This document shows positions 6,302-14,995 of a stretch of 35,143 bases of DNA, piece after piece. How positions within the stretch are numbered: position 1 is the first letter of the stretch; each line of letters starts with the position of its first letter. The translations under genes were made by a program, and so were the position numbers. This DNA is from an uncultured Christensenella sp. (GTDB taxonomy: Bacteria; Bacillota; Clostridia; Christensenellales; UBA3700): the NCBI GenBank assembly GCA_910584975.1, contig CAJUEA010000015.1:1-35143 (forward strand). Direction: 5' to 3'. Under the pieces are notes generated by a model that was not told the DNA's origin, made no database searches, and saw nothing but the letters and a program-made list of their open reading frames with translations.

Positions 6302-6377
6302 TGGTGGAAACTATAGGGCTCGAACCTATGACCCTCTGCTTGTAAGGCAGATGCTCTCCCAACTGAGCTAAGCTTCC
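6302..6377 (-). tRNA. tRNA-Val(UAC)
   Basis: A 76-base cloverleaf: acceptor GGAAGCT/AGTTTCC, anticodon arm CTGCCTTACAAGCAG with anticodon TAC, T-loop GTTCGAGCC and an encoded CCA end. It is the first gene of the operon, just after the promoter at 6389-6417. Confidence 0.95.
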
Positions 6378-6388
6378 ACAGCTTTTGT

Positions 6389-6417
6389 ATTATAACAAAT
6401 CATTTAAAAAAAAGCAA
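6389..6417 (-). promoter_or_regulatory. Promoter of the Val-Gly-Cys-(Leu) tRNA operon
   Basis: Minus strand TTGCTT (6417-6412), 17 bases, TATAAT (6394-6389). Transcription would start a few bases before tRNA-Val. Confidence 0.75.
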
Positions 6418-6734
6418 GAGATTTTTACAAATTTTTAAAAAATTTTTTATTTTATATAATTTTTTTATAAAAAAGCCATTTTGCAGTACGATTAACTCAG
6501 CTGCACATAACAATTATATGCCAAAAAAAGAATAATTGTTACATCATTTACAAAATTTACTGACTCAAAAACAGCTTAAATATATTTTTGCAACGGCATT
6601 GCTAGCTTGCAACACCATTGCAACTCAAATTATTTTTCAAAATAGCATTTTACACAAGCTTTCAAATTTTAAATAGTACAACTTAATGCAAAATGTGATT
6701 ATGTGATACTTAAACTAGTACTATATATTATTGG
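6418..6734. other. A+T-rich gap between the tRNA operon and the S41 protease gene
   Basis: No open frame is supported. A 9-bp hairpin (6509-6517 with 6532-6540, AACAATTAT arms) may end the S41 operon, but it lacks a T run on the minus strand. Short GCATTGC/GCAACAC segments at 6592-6625 form no clear structure. Confidence 0.5.
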
Positions 6735-8093
6735 TTATTTCAAAGCATTCAATGCCATTTCAACAGCCTTTTCGGATTTAATATTGTTGTTGTAATAATT
6801 CAAATAAGTTGCCTTTCCTTCGCTTTCTTGCTTGAAATCAATAAAACTTGAAAACTTTTCAATAGCATAGCCTTCTGTTGTGCTCATTGAAACACCATGG
6901 AAAGTTTTCCACTCTTGTTTGCCATTTTCAATAATAGGCACATAAAAGTATCCAACTGTCATACTAAGCACATAGTCTTTGGTTGTGGTTAGCTCAAAAG
7001 TTTGTTGTGCAATGCCCTTTCCGTAAGTTGGAGAACCAATAACAAGCAATTCGTCCTTATATTTGTTTACATCATTGCCACAATAATATTTGATTGCACC
7101 AAGCAATGCCTCACTTGCGCTTGCTGAATTTTCATTTACCAAAACAGCAAGCTTGAAATTGCCATTCATACCTTTTCCAAGCCAATTATCGCCTTCAGCA
7201 GTGTACGAAATTGTTTCTTGCGTTTTTTCTGACTTAAGTCTTATAATTTCCAAGCCATTTGACTCATCCTTATCGCCATAATGAATAAGGTAGCTTGCAA
7301 TCACAGACAAAATATTTGTTGAACCACCACCATTGTCACGCAAATCCAAAATCAATTTGCTGTTTCCATTCTTTTTGAATGCATCTGCACAAGAGACAAA
7401 ATCTTCTGCTGCAGTGCCAGTGAAAGAATTTAATTTAATGTATCCAACCCCATCGCCAAAATCAATGTAACTTGCCTCTTTTGAATTGAAAAAGCTTTTC
7501 TTTAAATAATAATCTTTTTCAGAGCCGTCAGACTTTCTAACTTTGATTTTTACAGATTGCACAGCACCTTTTCCAAAGAAATCAGCCGTGTTCATAACAT
7601 CTTTGTTTAGTCCAACAACAGATTTGTCATCAACTGAAAGCAAAATGTCACCTCGCTGCAACCCTACTTGTTTTGCTGGACTGCCTTCGCTAACCTCTGA
7701 AATGATGTGGTTGTTGTAGGAATCACTTTTGAAAGAAAAACCAAACTGCATTGATGGAAGTGTGCTTGAATAAGACAATCCACTAAATTGATCCATTGTG
7801 TTTGCAAGACCAATTGATGCCCACTCTTCAAACTGCTCTTTTGTTATATCCTTGTAGTAATACTTTTTTATCAAGGTGTAAACTTCGTTTGCAATTGGAA
7901 GTTCTGCATTTATGTTTTCCAAATATTGAGCTTTTCTGCCTGCGTAATAACAACCAACACACGCTCCAATAATTATCAATAATGTCAAAACAGCCAGTGC
8001 AATAACTGCGACGATTTTTACTGACGATTGATTTCTTTGAAAAAATGAAAACTTATTTTTATCTTCATTCTGTGGATTATTGTAATTATTCAT
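6735..8093 (-). CDS. S41-family C-terminal processing peptidase with PDZ domain
   Basis: A 452-residue serine protease of the CtpA/Prc type. A short charged N-end is followed by a membrane helix (about 26-50), placing the catalytic part outside the membrane. A PDZ domain spans about 115-195 (SPAKQVGLQRGDILLSVDD). The S41 core holds the hallmark LRDNGGG (251-257), nucleophile S325 in NENSASASEAL and general-base lysine K359 in TYGKG. These proteases trim or degrade exported proteins; in spore-formers relatives act in signalling during sporulation. ATG 8093 has the site AAAGAGGTAG and lies 9 bases after the ABC gene. It is the last gene of an operon with the SPOR protein, Ddh and the ABC ATPase. 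Confidence 0.92.
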   Translation of the reverse strand: MNNYNNPQNEDKNKFSFFQRNQSSVKIVAVIALAVLTLLIIIGACVGCYYAGRKAQYLENINAELPIANEVYTLIKKYYYKDITKEQFEEWASIGLANTMDQFSGLSYSSTLPSMQFGFSFKSDSYNNHIISEVSEGSPAKQVGLQRGDILLSVDDKSVVGLNKDVMNTADFFGKGAVQSVKIKVRKSDGSEKDYYLKKSFFNSKEASYIDFGDGVGYIKLNSFTGTAAEDFVSCADAFKKNGNSKLILDLRDNGGGSTNILSVIASYLIHYGDKDESNGLEIIRLKSEKTQETISYTAEGDNWLGKGMNGNFKLAVLVNENSASASEALLGAIKYYCGNDVNKYKDELLVIGSPTYGKGIAQQTFELTTTKDYVLSMTVGYFYVPIIENGKQEWKTFHGVSMSTTEGYAIEKFSSFIDFKQESEGKATYLNYYNNNIKSEKAVEMALNALK

Positions 8094-8102
8094 ACTACCT
8101 CT

Positions 8103-9314
8103 TTATGTGGATATTTTTCTTTCTGATTCAAAATCGTAAAGAATCCCATCCTCTTGATTAAAACTGAAATTGATTTTGTCGCCAATCTTAAAATTGCCAT
8201 CCAAATAAATTGTTGCAACATAAGAATTTATATCCAAATAAGCAACTTTATCTTTGTTTATATAGTAAATTTCTGCACAAACAGCCACATTTTTGCTACT
8301 ATCAAAGGATATATTGTCCATATCAAAAAGCAATACACCTTTGTTAAATACCCCACTTACAAGCTGTTTGCCATAATCATATTGCTTGCCATCAATGATC
8401 AATTTGTCACCATTTATAAACGCTGGAATACAACATATTTTTTTGTTTTTAAACAATTTGTAGCCTGCAATAGTTTTTTCAAAATTCTCTTTATTGTGGA
8501 TATTTCCACAATATACCATTGTACTATAAGCCAACATCAAAAGCTTATCTGTCTGCAATTTTTGAGCAGTTTCATATGATGATGCTGCAAAAATTATTGT
8601 TTTGCTTACTATAACTTTACTTAGTATTTTTGCAATTTTTTCAATTTCTGCACTTGTTAAGTTATCAAAAATATCATCAATAAGATACAAATCTCTGTCA
8701 CAAATAAGCAGTCTTGCAAGTGCAATTATTGTTTTTTGATATGTTGTAAGTTTGATTACTTTTTTACTTAGCATACCAGAAATTTCAAACGCATTTGCAA
8801 TATATGCAAGTTTTTCAGCAATGGTATTATTGTCAATTTTTCGCAGTTTTAAAGGATAACAAATGATATCTTTTACTTTTTTTGTGCCATCAAGTTGCAA
8901 TTTTTTATCCAAATAACCAATGTTTCTGTCCTTGATTTTTGCATTGTTTAGAAATTTGCCATTAAGATACATTTCGCCACTTGATATGCTCTCCAACCCT
9001 GCCAACACACTTAAAATGGTTGTTTTGCCACTGCTGTAATCACCTACTATGACCATTTTTTCGCCTACATTCATTTCAAAAGAAATTTCATTAATTCCAC
9101 TATATCCACCGATATATGTTTTTGAAAGGTGCCTCACAAGCAAAAAGTTTTGCTTGCCGATATCTTTATTATCTTCAATTTCTGTGGCATTTTTGCTGGC
9201 CATGTCATTGTTTACATTAGTATTGTCAGTTAATTTTGCATTGTTAAAGCAAATATTATCATTTTTTATATTATTTTTAACTTTTGATGAAACAACTTTT
9301 TTATTTGCACTCAT
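8103..9314 (-). CDS. Degenerate ABC-transporter ATPase-like protein with TOBE-like C-end
   Basis: 403 residues. After an Asn/Lys-rich 55-residue extension comes an ABC ATPase domain (about 57-280) followed by a beta-rich tail like the TOBE domain of MalK/UgpC sugar ATPases. Walker A is intact (GDYSSGKTT, 91-99). The other motifs are eroded: the Q-loop glutamine is replaced (GYLDKK), the signature reads KLTTYQK instead of LSGGQ, Walker B ends DD instead of DE, and the switch histidine is lost (AASSYE). It may bind nucleotide but hydrolyse poorly, if at all. No permease or binding protein is nearby. Its start codon overlaps the ddh stop (TAATG), so it is translationally coupled and probably functional rather than decaying. 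Confidence 0.75.
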   Translation of the reverse strand: MSANKKVVSSKVKNNIKNDNICFNNAKLTDNTNVNNDMASKNATEIEDNKDIGKQNFLLVRHLSKTYIGGYSGINEISFEMNVGEKMVIVGDYSSGKTTILSVLAGLESISSGEMYLNGKFLNNAKIKDRNIGYLDKKLQLDGTKKVKDIICYPLKLRKIDNNTIAEKLAYIANAFEISGMLSKKVIKLTTYQKTIIALARLLICDRDLYLIDDIFDNLTSAEIEKIAKILSKVIVSKTIIFAASSYETAQKLQTDKLLMLAYSTMVYCGNIHNKENFEKTIAGYKLFKNKKICCIPAFINGDKLIIDGKQYDYGKQLVSGVFNKGVLLFDMDNISFDSSKNVAVCAEIYYINKDKVAYLDINSYVATIYLDGNFKIGDKINFSFNQEDGILYDFESERKIST

Positions 9315-10288
9315 TACAACAAATTTTTCCTTAAATCTTCAGGAGATTTTGATGATAAATAAGAAAGTGGAATGTCAAAAACTGTTACTGCACCTGTTTT
9401 GCCCTCTTTTGCAAGCTTTGCAATTGCTCTTGCATAGGCAGTTAGCACACTGGAAGTAAACTCTGGATTGCTATCCAATTTGATTGACAACTCAAGCACA
9501 TGTTTATGCTCGTCAGTTGTATTTCCAGACCTGATTACAAAACCTCCGTGAGGCATTTTATTGTGATTTTGCTTCAACTCTTGCTCGGATACAAAATGCA
9601 CAATAGTATCGTAATCTGCAAAATAATTTGGCATATTTTTAATTTCACTTTCAACTTTTGCCTTGTCTGCCCCATCTTCAAGCACAACAAAACACTCTCT
9701 CAAATGTTTCTCACGCGCTGAAAGCACAGGATTTTCAGCATTTCTTACTTTTTTAAGTGCCTCATCCTTTGGAATTGTATATTGAATGCCTGCTTTTACG
9801 CCATTTACTCTTCTTATTGCATCACTATGACCTTGCGAAACGCCTTTGCCCCAAAATGTATAATCATTGCCATCAGGAAGAACAGCACCAAACAACATTC
9901 TTGCCATTGAGAAAAGTCCCGGATCCCAACCAACAGAAATTATGCCAAGTTTGCCATTTTGCTTTGCAACCTTATCCATATTTGCAAAATACTCAGGAAT
10001 TTTTGCGTGAGTATCAAAAGAATCAACTGTATTGAAGTTTTTAATCATTTGAACGCCTTGAACAGGTAAATCAGTTGCAGAACCACCACACATAATCAAA
10101 ACATCAATTCTGTCCTTATATTCCTCAATTTTATTTACATTTATGCACTTTATGCCCATATTTGTAACAACATTGTCACGCCTTGTAAAAACTGCAACAA
10201 GTTCCATATCTTCTGCCTTGCTAACTGCAAGTTCAACGCCTCTGCCTAAATTGCCGTACCCTAAAATACCCACTTTAATTTTATCCAT
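9314..10288 (-). CDS. ddh: meso-diaminopimelate D-dehydrogenase
   Basis: 324 residues, the family length. The N-terminal Rossmann motif GILGYGNLGRGVE binds NADP. Family blocks visible include CGGSATDLP, TVDSFDTHAKIPEYF, ISVGWDPGLFSMARMLFGAVLPDG and FWGKGVSQGHSDAIRR, and the C-end has HGGFVIRSG. The enzyme reductively aminates tetrahydrodipicolinate to meso-diaminopimelate in one step, feeding lysine and peptidoglycan synthesis. ATG 10288 has the site AAGGAG and lies 18 bases after the SPOR gene. The stop overlaps the start of the ABC-like gene. Glutamate racemase at 14996 supplies another peptidoglycan precursor, but the two are not in one operon. Confidence 0.95.
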   Translation of the reverse strand: MDKIKVGILGYGNLGRGVELAVSKAEDMELVAVFTRRDNVVTNMGIKCINVNKIEEYKDRIDVLIMCGGSATDLPVQGVQMIKNFNTVDSFDTHAKIPEYFANMDKVAKQNGKLGIISVGWDPGLFSMARMLFGAVLPDGNDYTFWGKGVSQGHSDAIRRVNGVKAGIQYTIPKDEALKKVRNAENPVLSAREKHLRECFVVLEDGADKAKVESEIKNMPNYFADYDTIVHFVSEQELKQNHNKMPHGGFVIRSGNTTDEHKHVLELSIKLDSNPEFTSSVLTAYARAIAKLAKEGKTGAVTVFDIPLSYLSSKSPEDLRKNLL

Positions 10289-10306
10289 TTTTTACTCCTT
10301 ATATTA

Positions 10307-11512
10307 CTACACATCAGAATTTATTGTGTTTATCATTGCTCTGTGTGTATTTATAATCATTGTGTTAATATATCTTATATCGCTTAACAATCTGTCATTT
10401 TTGATGCCTTCTGCTGTTAAATTGTCAAGAGCTCCAATCATCGAAGAAATTTGCGTTCTCACTTTTTGTACATATTTGTTATCAATTTGATTGTTGGCGC
10501 TTGATTCGTAATCCACCAGCATATTACTTATTTGACTTTTCAGCATTGCAATAACTTCTCTTGCTGAAGTATAATCAATCTCCTGCTTTTCAAGACTCAC
10601 AGCCGTATCATAAAGTTGCTCATACATTATATCTTGATATTTAAGCACGCTTTTTGTCGCATTCCTAACCGATGTTGGAAACAAATGATAATTTATTTCC
10701 TCAATTTTAAAAAGGTATATATTTGTCACATATCCTGCAAGATTTAAGTTTGTTGAAACACTTTCTGCATCTTTTTCGCTTTTATAAACCTCTGCAATCA
10801 CTCGGTATAAATCGTCGTGAACAACATAACCACTGCCACCACTTGCTCTGATTTCCTCAGATGTAATGCGTGCAGAATCCACATCGTTAAAAGTTGCAAT
10901 TTCAACACCATAATAGTTTGCAATCAAATCGCCATTGAAAATTTTGTTCACAACACTTTCAATCAAATAGCCATCAGACAACACATCTGCAAGCAAAAAG
11001 CAAGAAACAAAAGCAAAAACTATTACAAGCAAAACAATGAAAAATTTTCTTTTTTTTGTGCGTTTTGGCTTATTTTTTTTGCTTACGCATTTGCCACAAG
11101 ACTCCTGTTTTGCCTTTTCTTTTTGCAAAGCAGCTTTTTTGATATGCTTATTTTTTTCAAGACCTTTCAAAGCCAATTGCAATGTAAGTGGTTCACACCT
11201 ATCGCAGGACAAATTTTTATGTCTTACAACATCTGTTTTAACCACTGCAAGCCCACGATTATTTTCATATTGAGTGCTACTATCTACCAGATAAGAATTT
11301 TGACAATCTTTTGTGGATGCAACCTCTGTTTGCTTAGATATTTCGCCATAAACTCCAAAATTATCGGTAACAACTTCTTCATTTTGCTGAAAAGAGTTGT
11401 CCTCCACACCAATTACTTCCACTTCAACATTATCTTTGGAATTTCTTTTACCAAAAAAATTACTCAAATAAAAATCTTCATAATTAGTTTTAGTCAATTC
11501 AAAATCCGCCAT
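10307..11512 (-). CDS. Membrane-anchored SPOR-domain-like protein
   Basis: 401 residues with AAGGAG before ATG 11512. A long acidic, then strongly basic N-terminal part (1-156, with a CDRC pair and a CGKC pair) is expected in the cytoplasm. One membrane helix follows at about 157-177. Next comes a SPOR-like module at about 200-275 (YGVEIATFNDVDSARITSEE, then YRVIAEVYKSEKDAESVSTN), which in this family binds septal peptidoglycan denuded of stem peptides. The last 125 residues are helical and unrecognised. It is the first gene of the operon with ddh, the ABC-like gene and the S41 protease, hinting at a role in envelope or spore development. The SPOR call rests on pattern, not on a search. Confidence 0.7.
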   Translation of the reverse strand: MADFELTKTNYEDFYLSNFFGKRNSKDNVEVEVIGVEDNSFQQNEEVVTDNFGVYGEISKQTEVASTKDCQNSYLVDSSTQYENNRGLAVVKTDVVRHKNLSCDRCEPLTLQLALKGLEKNKHIKKAALQKEKAKQESCGKCVSKKNKPKRTKKRKFFIVLLVIVFAFVSCFLLADVLSDGYLIESVVNKIFNGDLIANYYGVEIATFNDVDSARITSEEIRASGGSGYVVHDDLYRVIAEVYKSEKDAESVSTNLNLAGYVTNIYLFKIEEINYHLFPTSVRNATKSVLKYQDIMYEQLYDTAVSLEKQEIDYTSAREVIAMLKSQISNMLVDYESSANNQIDNKYVQKVRTQISSMIGALDNLTAEGIKNDRLLSDIRYINTMIINTHRAMINTINSDV

Positions 11513-11520
11513 AATACTCC

Positions 11521-11823
11521 TTAAAAAAGCAACTAATTTACTTTATTAAAGATTATGAGGTCAATTTTCATTATATACTAGCAAAGCAAGTTTTAGGACA
11601 ACCAGTTGAAATTTTTGGACAAGCAAAATGTCATTCGCATTGTTTTTTTTGTAAAATTTTTTGATTATTTGAATGCAATTTACCATTAAAATAGTACAAC
11701 AGCAAAATAACAAATAAAATCAAATATAGCTTGATAAATGCAGATAAATTATCTTGCTAAATATAATAAAATAAAAATTAACAATAAATAATATTGCTAA
11801 ATAGCTTGAAAAATAAAAAAAGC
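11521..11823. other. A+T-rich intergenic stretch
   Basis: No gene is seen. It should hold the promoter for the SPOR operon at its left end, but no strong -35/-10 pair stands out. AGCTT...AAGCT near 11800-11825 is a weak hairpin beyond the dCMP deaminase stop. Confidence 0.4.
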
Positions 11824-12276
11824 TTATTCTTCCTCAAATTTTTCAACTTTAACACCAGCTTCATTAAACATTTTAATGCTAAACTCGTCTGGATAGCCTT
11901 GCTCAAAAACAACTCTGGAAATACCTGAATTGATAATCATTTTTGCACAAATTGAACATGGTTGATGAGTGCAAAACAAAGTTGCACCTTGCACGCTAAC
12001 ACCAAGTTTTGCAGCTTGAATAATCGCATTTTGCTCTGCATGCACGGCATAGCAAATCTCATGTCTTGTGCCACTTGGAATATTCATTTGCTCTCTCAAA
12101 CAAAAACCTCTTTCCACACAACTTGAAATGCCACTTCCAGCACCATTGTAACCAGTTGTAAGTATTCTTTTATCTTTTACAATAACGGCTCCAACCTTTC
12201 TGTTAACCTTATAGCAGCTTGACCAAGTTGAAACAAGCTTTGCCATATCCATCATTCGTTTATCCCATTTATTCAT
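11824..12276 (-). CDS. dCMP deaminase (ComEB-type cytidine/deoxycytidylate deaminase)
   Basis: 150 residues. I prefer ATG 12276 (MNKWDKRMMDMAKLVSTWSS) because the ribosome site GGGGGACTC lies between it and the upstream ATG 12288. The zinc and catalytic motif H79-A80-E81 and the pair P106-C107-x-x-C110 are present, as are the extra family Cys/His residues (SSCVERGFC, RHE). The enzyme converts dCMP to dUMP for thymidylate synthesis. In Gram-positive bacteria this family is also named ComEB. It is monocistronic here, divergent from groES with about 395 bp between them. Confidence 0.92.
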   Translation of the reverse strand: MNKWDKRMMDMAKLVSTWSSCYKVNRKVGAVIVKDKRILTTGYNGAGSGISSCVERGFCLREQMNIPSGTRHEICYAVHAEQNAIIQAAKLGVSVQGATLFCTHQPCSICAKMIINSGISRVVFEQGYPDEFSIKMFNEAGVKVEKFEEE

Positions 12277-12579
12277 GAGTCCCCCCAAATTATTTAATAT
12301 TTTACTTTATCATTTTACACCAAAACTGCAAAAATATCAATAGTTTTATATTTGTTTATTATTAATTTTGTTGTGAGCAAATATATAAATATGTAATATC
12401 TTTATTAAATTTTCAATTTTTAATGGATTTTTGCAATGTAAAACAAAAATAAACCTATATTTTGCCATAAAAATGTTAACAATTATGCTAGGTATTTAGG
12501 CAATTATCCTAAAAAATTTACACAAAATACACACAACTGGAAAATTTTGTAATTTCTTTGAAAAATTGTCATTTTATGC

Positions 12580-12608
12580 TTAACAAATCAATAATGTTAT
12601 GCTATAAT
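12580..12608 (+). promoter_or_regulatory. groES-groEL promoter
   Basis: TTAACA (12580-12585), 17 bases, TATAAT (12603-12608), a vegetative sigma-A promoter. The CIRCE operator begins 9 bases downstream and so covers the start of transcription. The 290 bp between this and the deaminase gene are A+T-rich and otherwise featureless. Confidence 0.85.
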
Positions 12609-12616
12609 AAACAATG

Positions 12617-12643
12617 TTAGCACTCTAGCGTGTAGATTGCTAA
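12617..12643 (+). promoter_or_regulatory. CIRCE operator (HrcA binding site)
   Basis: TTAGCACTC, a 9-base spacer, then GATTGCTAA. The canonical inverted repeat is TTAGCACTC-N9-GAGTGCTAA, so there is one mismatch in the right arm. HrcA represses chaperonin genes through this site; hrcA itself is not in the window. Confidence 0.92.
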
Positions 12644-12673
12644 TTTACTTAAAAAATTTTTGGAGGTATATAT

Positions 12674-12961
12674 ATGACTATAAAACCATTATTTGACAAA
12701 ATTGTCATTGAAGCAATGGAAAGTATGGACAAAACTCAAAGTGGTATCGTGTTGCCTGGTACTGCACAAGAAAAACCACAAATGGCAAGAGTTATCGCTG
12801 TTGGCCCAGGTGGAATTATTGACGGCAAAGAAATTGTAATGCAAATTAAAGTTGGAGATGTTGTTTTATACAACAAATATGCAGGTTCTGATTTTAAATT
12901 GGAAAATAAAGAAGTTACCATTTTAAGACAAGCTGATGTGCTTGCTATTGTAGAACAATAA
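12674..12961 (+). CDS. groES: Co-chaperonin GroES
   Basis: 95 residues, the usual length. It begins MTIKPLFDKIVIEAMESMDK and holds the mobile loop that docks on GroEL (KTQSGIVLPGTAQEKPQ) and the family VGPGG and GDVVLYNKYAG blocks. It caps the GroEL ring for ATP-driven protein folding. The ribosome site is TTGGAGGT. It is the first gene of the two-gene operon under a CIRCE-controlled promoter, 19 bases before groEL. Confidence 0.98.
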   Translation: MTIKPLFDKIVIEAMESMDKTQSGIVLPGTAQEKPQMARVIAVGPGGIIDGKEIVMQIKVGDVVLYNKYAGSDFKLENKEVTILRQADVLAIVEQ

Positions 12962-12980
12962 GTTTTGGGAGGATATCAAA

Positions 12981-14606
12981 ATGGCTAAAAAATTCAAATA
13001 TGGCGAAGACGCAAGAAAAGCTTTGGAAACAGGAGTTAACACTCTTGCAAACGCAGTAAAAATCACTCTTGGACCAAAAGGCAGAAATGTTGTTTTGGAC
13101 AAAAAATATGGCGCTCCTCTTATCACAAACGATGGTGTTAGCATTGCAAAAGAAATTGAACTTGAAGATGCATTTGAAAATATGGGCGCACAACTTATAA
13201 AAGAAGTAAGCGTTAAAACAAACGATGTTGCTGGTGACGGAACTACTACTGCTTGCGTGCTTGCTCAAGCAATTATCCGTGAAGGAATGAAAAATGTTGC
13301 TGCTGGCGCAAATCCTGTTATTTTAAACAAAGGTATCAAGTTTGCTTGCGAAAAAGTTGTTGATTGTTTGAAAGAAATTTCAAAACCAATCGAAAGCAAA
13401 AATGCTATTGCGCAAGTTGCAAGTGTTTCAGCTGGAGATGAGTCAATCGGCACTCTAATCAGCGATGCAATGGAAAAAGTTGGCAAAGACGGTGTTATTA
13501 CCGTGGACGAGTCAAAAACAATGCAAACTAATCTTTCTGTTGTGGAAGGTATGCAATTTGACAGAGGTTATGCATCTCCTTATATGGTTACAAACACTGA
13601 CAAAATGGAGGCAATCATTGATGATGCTGTAATTTTGATTACTGACAAAAAAATCAGCAATATTCAAGAGTTATTGCCACTTCTTGAGCAAGTTGTTAAA
13701 AATGGCCTAAAATTACTTATTATTGCAGAGGATATTGAAGGCGAGGCACTTTCTACAATCATTGTAAACAAACTTAAAGGCGTATTTAATTGTGTTGCTG
13801 TTAAGGCTCCTGGCTTTGGTGACAGAAGAAAAGCTATGCTTGAAGATATTGCTATTCTTACAGGTGGCGTTGTTATCAGCAGCGAAATCGGTATGGAATT
13901 GAAAGATGCTACTCTTGCAGAACTTGGCAGAGCTAAGCAAATCAAAGTTGACAAAGATAACACTACAATTGTTGGTGGCTTTGGCGACAGCGAACAAATC
14001 AAAGCAAGAATGACAAGCATTAAAGCTCAAATTGCTGAAACAACATCTGACTACGACAAAGAAAAACTTCAAGAAAGATTGGCAAAGCTTGCAGGTGGTG
14101 TTGCTGTTATCAATGTTGGTGCTGCAACTGAAATTGAAATGAAAGAGAAAAAATTGCGTATTGAAGATGCTTTGGCTGCAACTCGTGCTGCTGTTGAGGA
14201 AGGCATCATTCCAGGTGGTGGTATCGCATTGCTAAGCACTATCAGCAGCGTTAAAAAAGCTATCTCAAGCCTTACTGGCGACGAGCTTACTGGTGCAAAA
14301 AGCGTGCTTAAAGCTCTTGAAGAACCTATCAAGCAAATCGCTACAAACGCAGGCATTGAAGGCAGCGTGATTATCAATAAAATTCAAAACGCTAAAAAAG
14401 GCGCAACTTATGGTTACAACGCCTTGACAAATCAATATTGCGATATGATTAAAGAAGGTATCATTGACCCAACAAAAGTTACAAGATCTGCTCTTCAAAA
14501 TGCCGTGAGTGTTGCAACAACTCTTCTTACAACTGAAGTGCTTGTTACAGATATCCCTGAGCCAGCTCCTGCTGTTGCCGGTGGTGGTATGGACGGAATG
14601 TATTAA
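12981..14606 (+). CDS. groEL: Chaperonin GroEL
   Basis: 541 residues, full length. It begins MAKKFKYGEDARKALETGVN and shows the ATP-binding block LGPKGRNVVLDK, the catalytic DGTTT block (VAGDGTTTACVLAQAI), the apical-domain region around 190-370, the equatorial EEGIIPGGGIAL block and a Gly/Met-rich tail (GGGMDGMY). It forms double heptameric rings with GroES. The ribosome site is GGGAGG. A terminator at 14642-14675 closes the operon. Codon use is more G+C-rich than its neighbours, as expected for a highly expressed gene. Confidence 0.99.
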   Translation: MAKKFKYGEDARKALETGVNTLANAVKITLGPKGRNVVLDKKYGAPLITNDGVSIAKEIELEDAFENMGAQLIKEVSVKTNDVAGDGTTTACVLAQAIIREGMKNVAAGANPVILNKGIKFACEKVVDCLKEISKPIESKNAIAQVASVSAGDESIGTLISDAMEKVGKDGVITVDESKTMQTNLSVVEGMQFDRGYASPYMVTNTDKMEAIIDDAVILITDKKISNIQELLPLLEQVVKNGLKLLIIAEDIEGEALSTIIVNKLKGVFNCVAVKAPGFGDRRKAMLEDIAILTGGVVISSEIGMELKDATLAELGRAKQIKVDKDNTTIVGGFGDSEQIKARMTSIKAQIAETTSDYDKEKLQERLAKLAGGVAVINVGAATEIEMKEKKLRIEDALAATRAAVEEGIIPGGGIALLSTISSVKKAISSLTGDELTGAKSVLKALEEPIKQIATNAGIEGSVIINKIQNAKKGATYGYNALTNQYCDMIKEGIIDPTKVTRSALQNAVSVATTLLTTEVLVTDIPEPAPAVAGGGMDGMY

Positions 14607-14641
14607 TAATTTAATAAAAAAACAAAAAATACAATTTAAAC

Positions 14642-14675
14642 AAAAAGTGTCAAGGCATATGCTTTGACACTTTTT
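14642..14675 (+). terminator. Intrinsic terminator after groEL
   Basis: AAAAAGTGTCAA pairs with TTGACACTTTTT around a short GGCATATGC loop region, ending in a T run. It lies 35 bases after the groEL stop. Confidence 0.9.
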
Positions 14676-14700
14676 GCTTTATTAAAATGACCATGGTTAT

Positions 14701-14915
14701 GTCATTTCGAGCTTGTCGAGAAATCTCAAATATTGTCCATTGAGCAAATTAAAACAACAATACAATTTTTACCTACTCAACAAGCATAGTCGGAGATCCC
14801 TCGACTACGCTCGGGATGACAAGCACTAAAACTCAGGATGACAAAAGCAATGTTACCACGAGAAATAATATCAGCGTCATTTCAAGCAATACTGCTCATG
14901 TCATGTTGAGCGAAT
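14701..14915. repeat. REP-like palindromic repeat cluster
   Basis: Two inverted copies of a GAGAT..CTCGAC....CTCG..ATGACA unit lie at 14701-14727 (reverse) and 14793-14821 (forward). Degenerate pieces (CTCAGGATGACA near 14832 and GTCATTTCAAGC near 14876) follow. The unit is itself palindromic. It is more G+C-rich than its surroundings and typical of dispersed intergenic REP or MITE-like repeats. No gene lies here. Confidence 0.65.
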
Positions 14916-14921
14916 ACGGGG

Positions 14922-14949
14922 CCCCCATAAAATAGCTTTTTTATGGGGG
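14922..14949. terminator. Strong hairpin CCCCCATAAAA...TTTTATGGGGG
   Basis: An 11-bp stem with a short loop lies between the groEL-side repeats and the murI stop at 14996. It could end murI transcription on the minus strand, but it is not followed by a clean T run. Confidence 0.45.
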
Positions 14950-14995
14950 ATAAGGAAACATCTCAAACCTTGCTTGTGTTATCATATCAATACTA

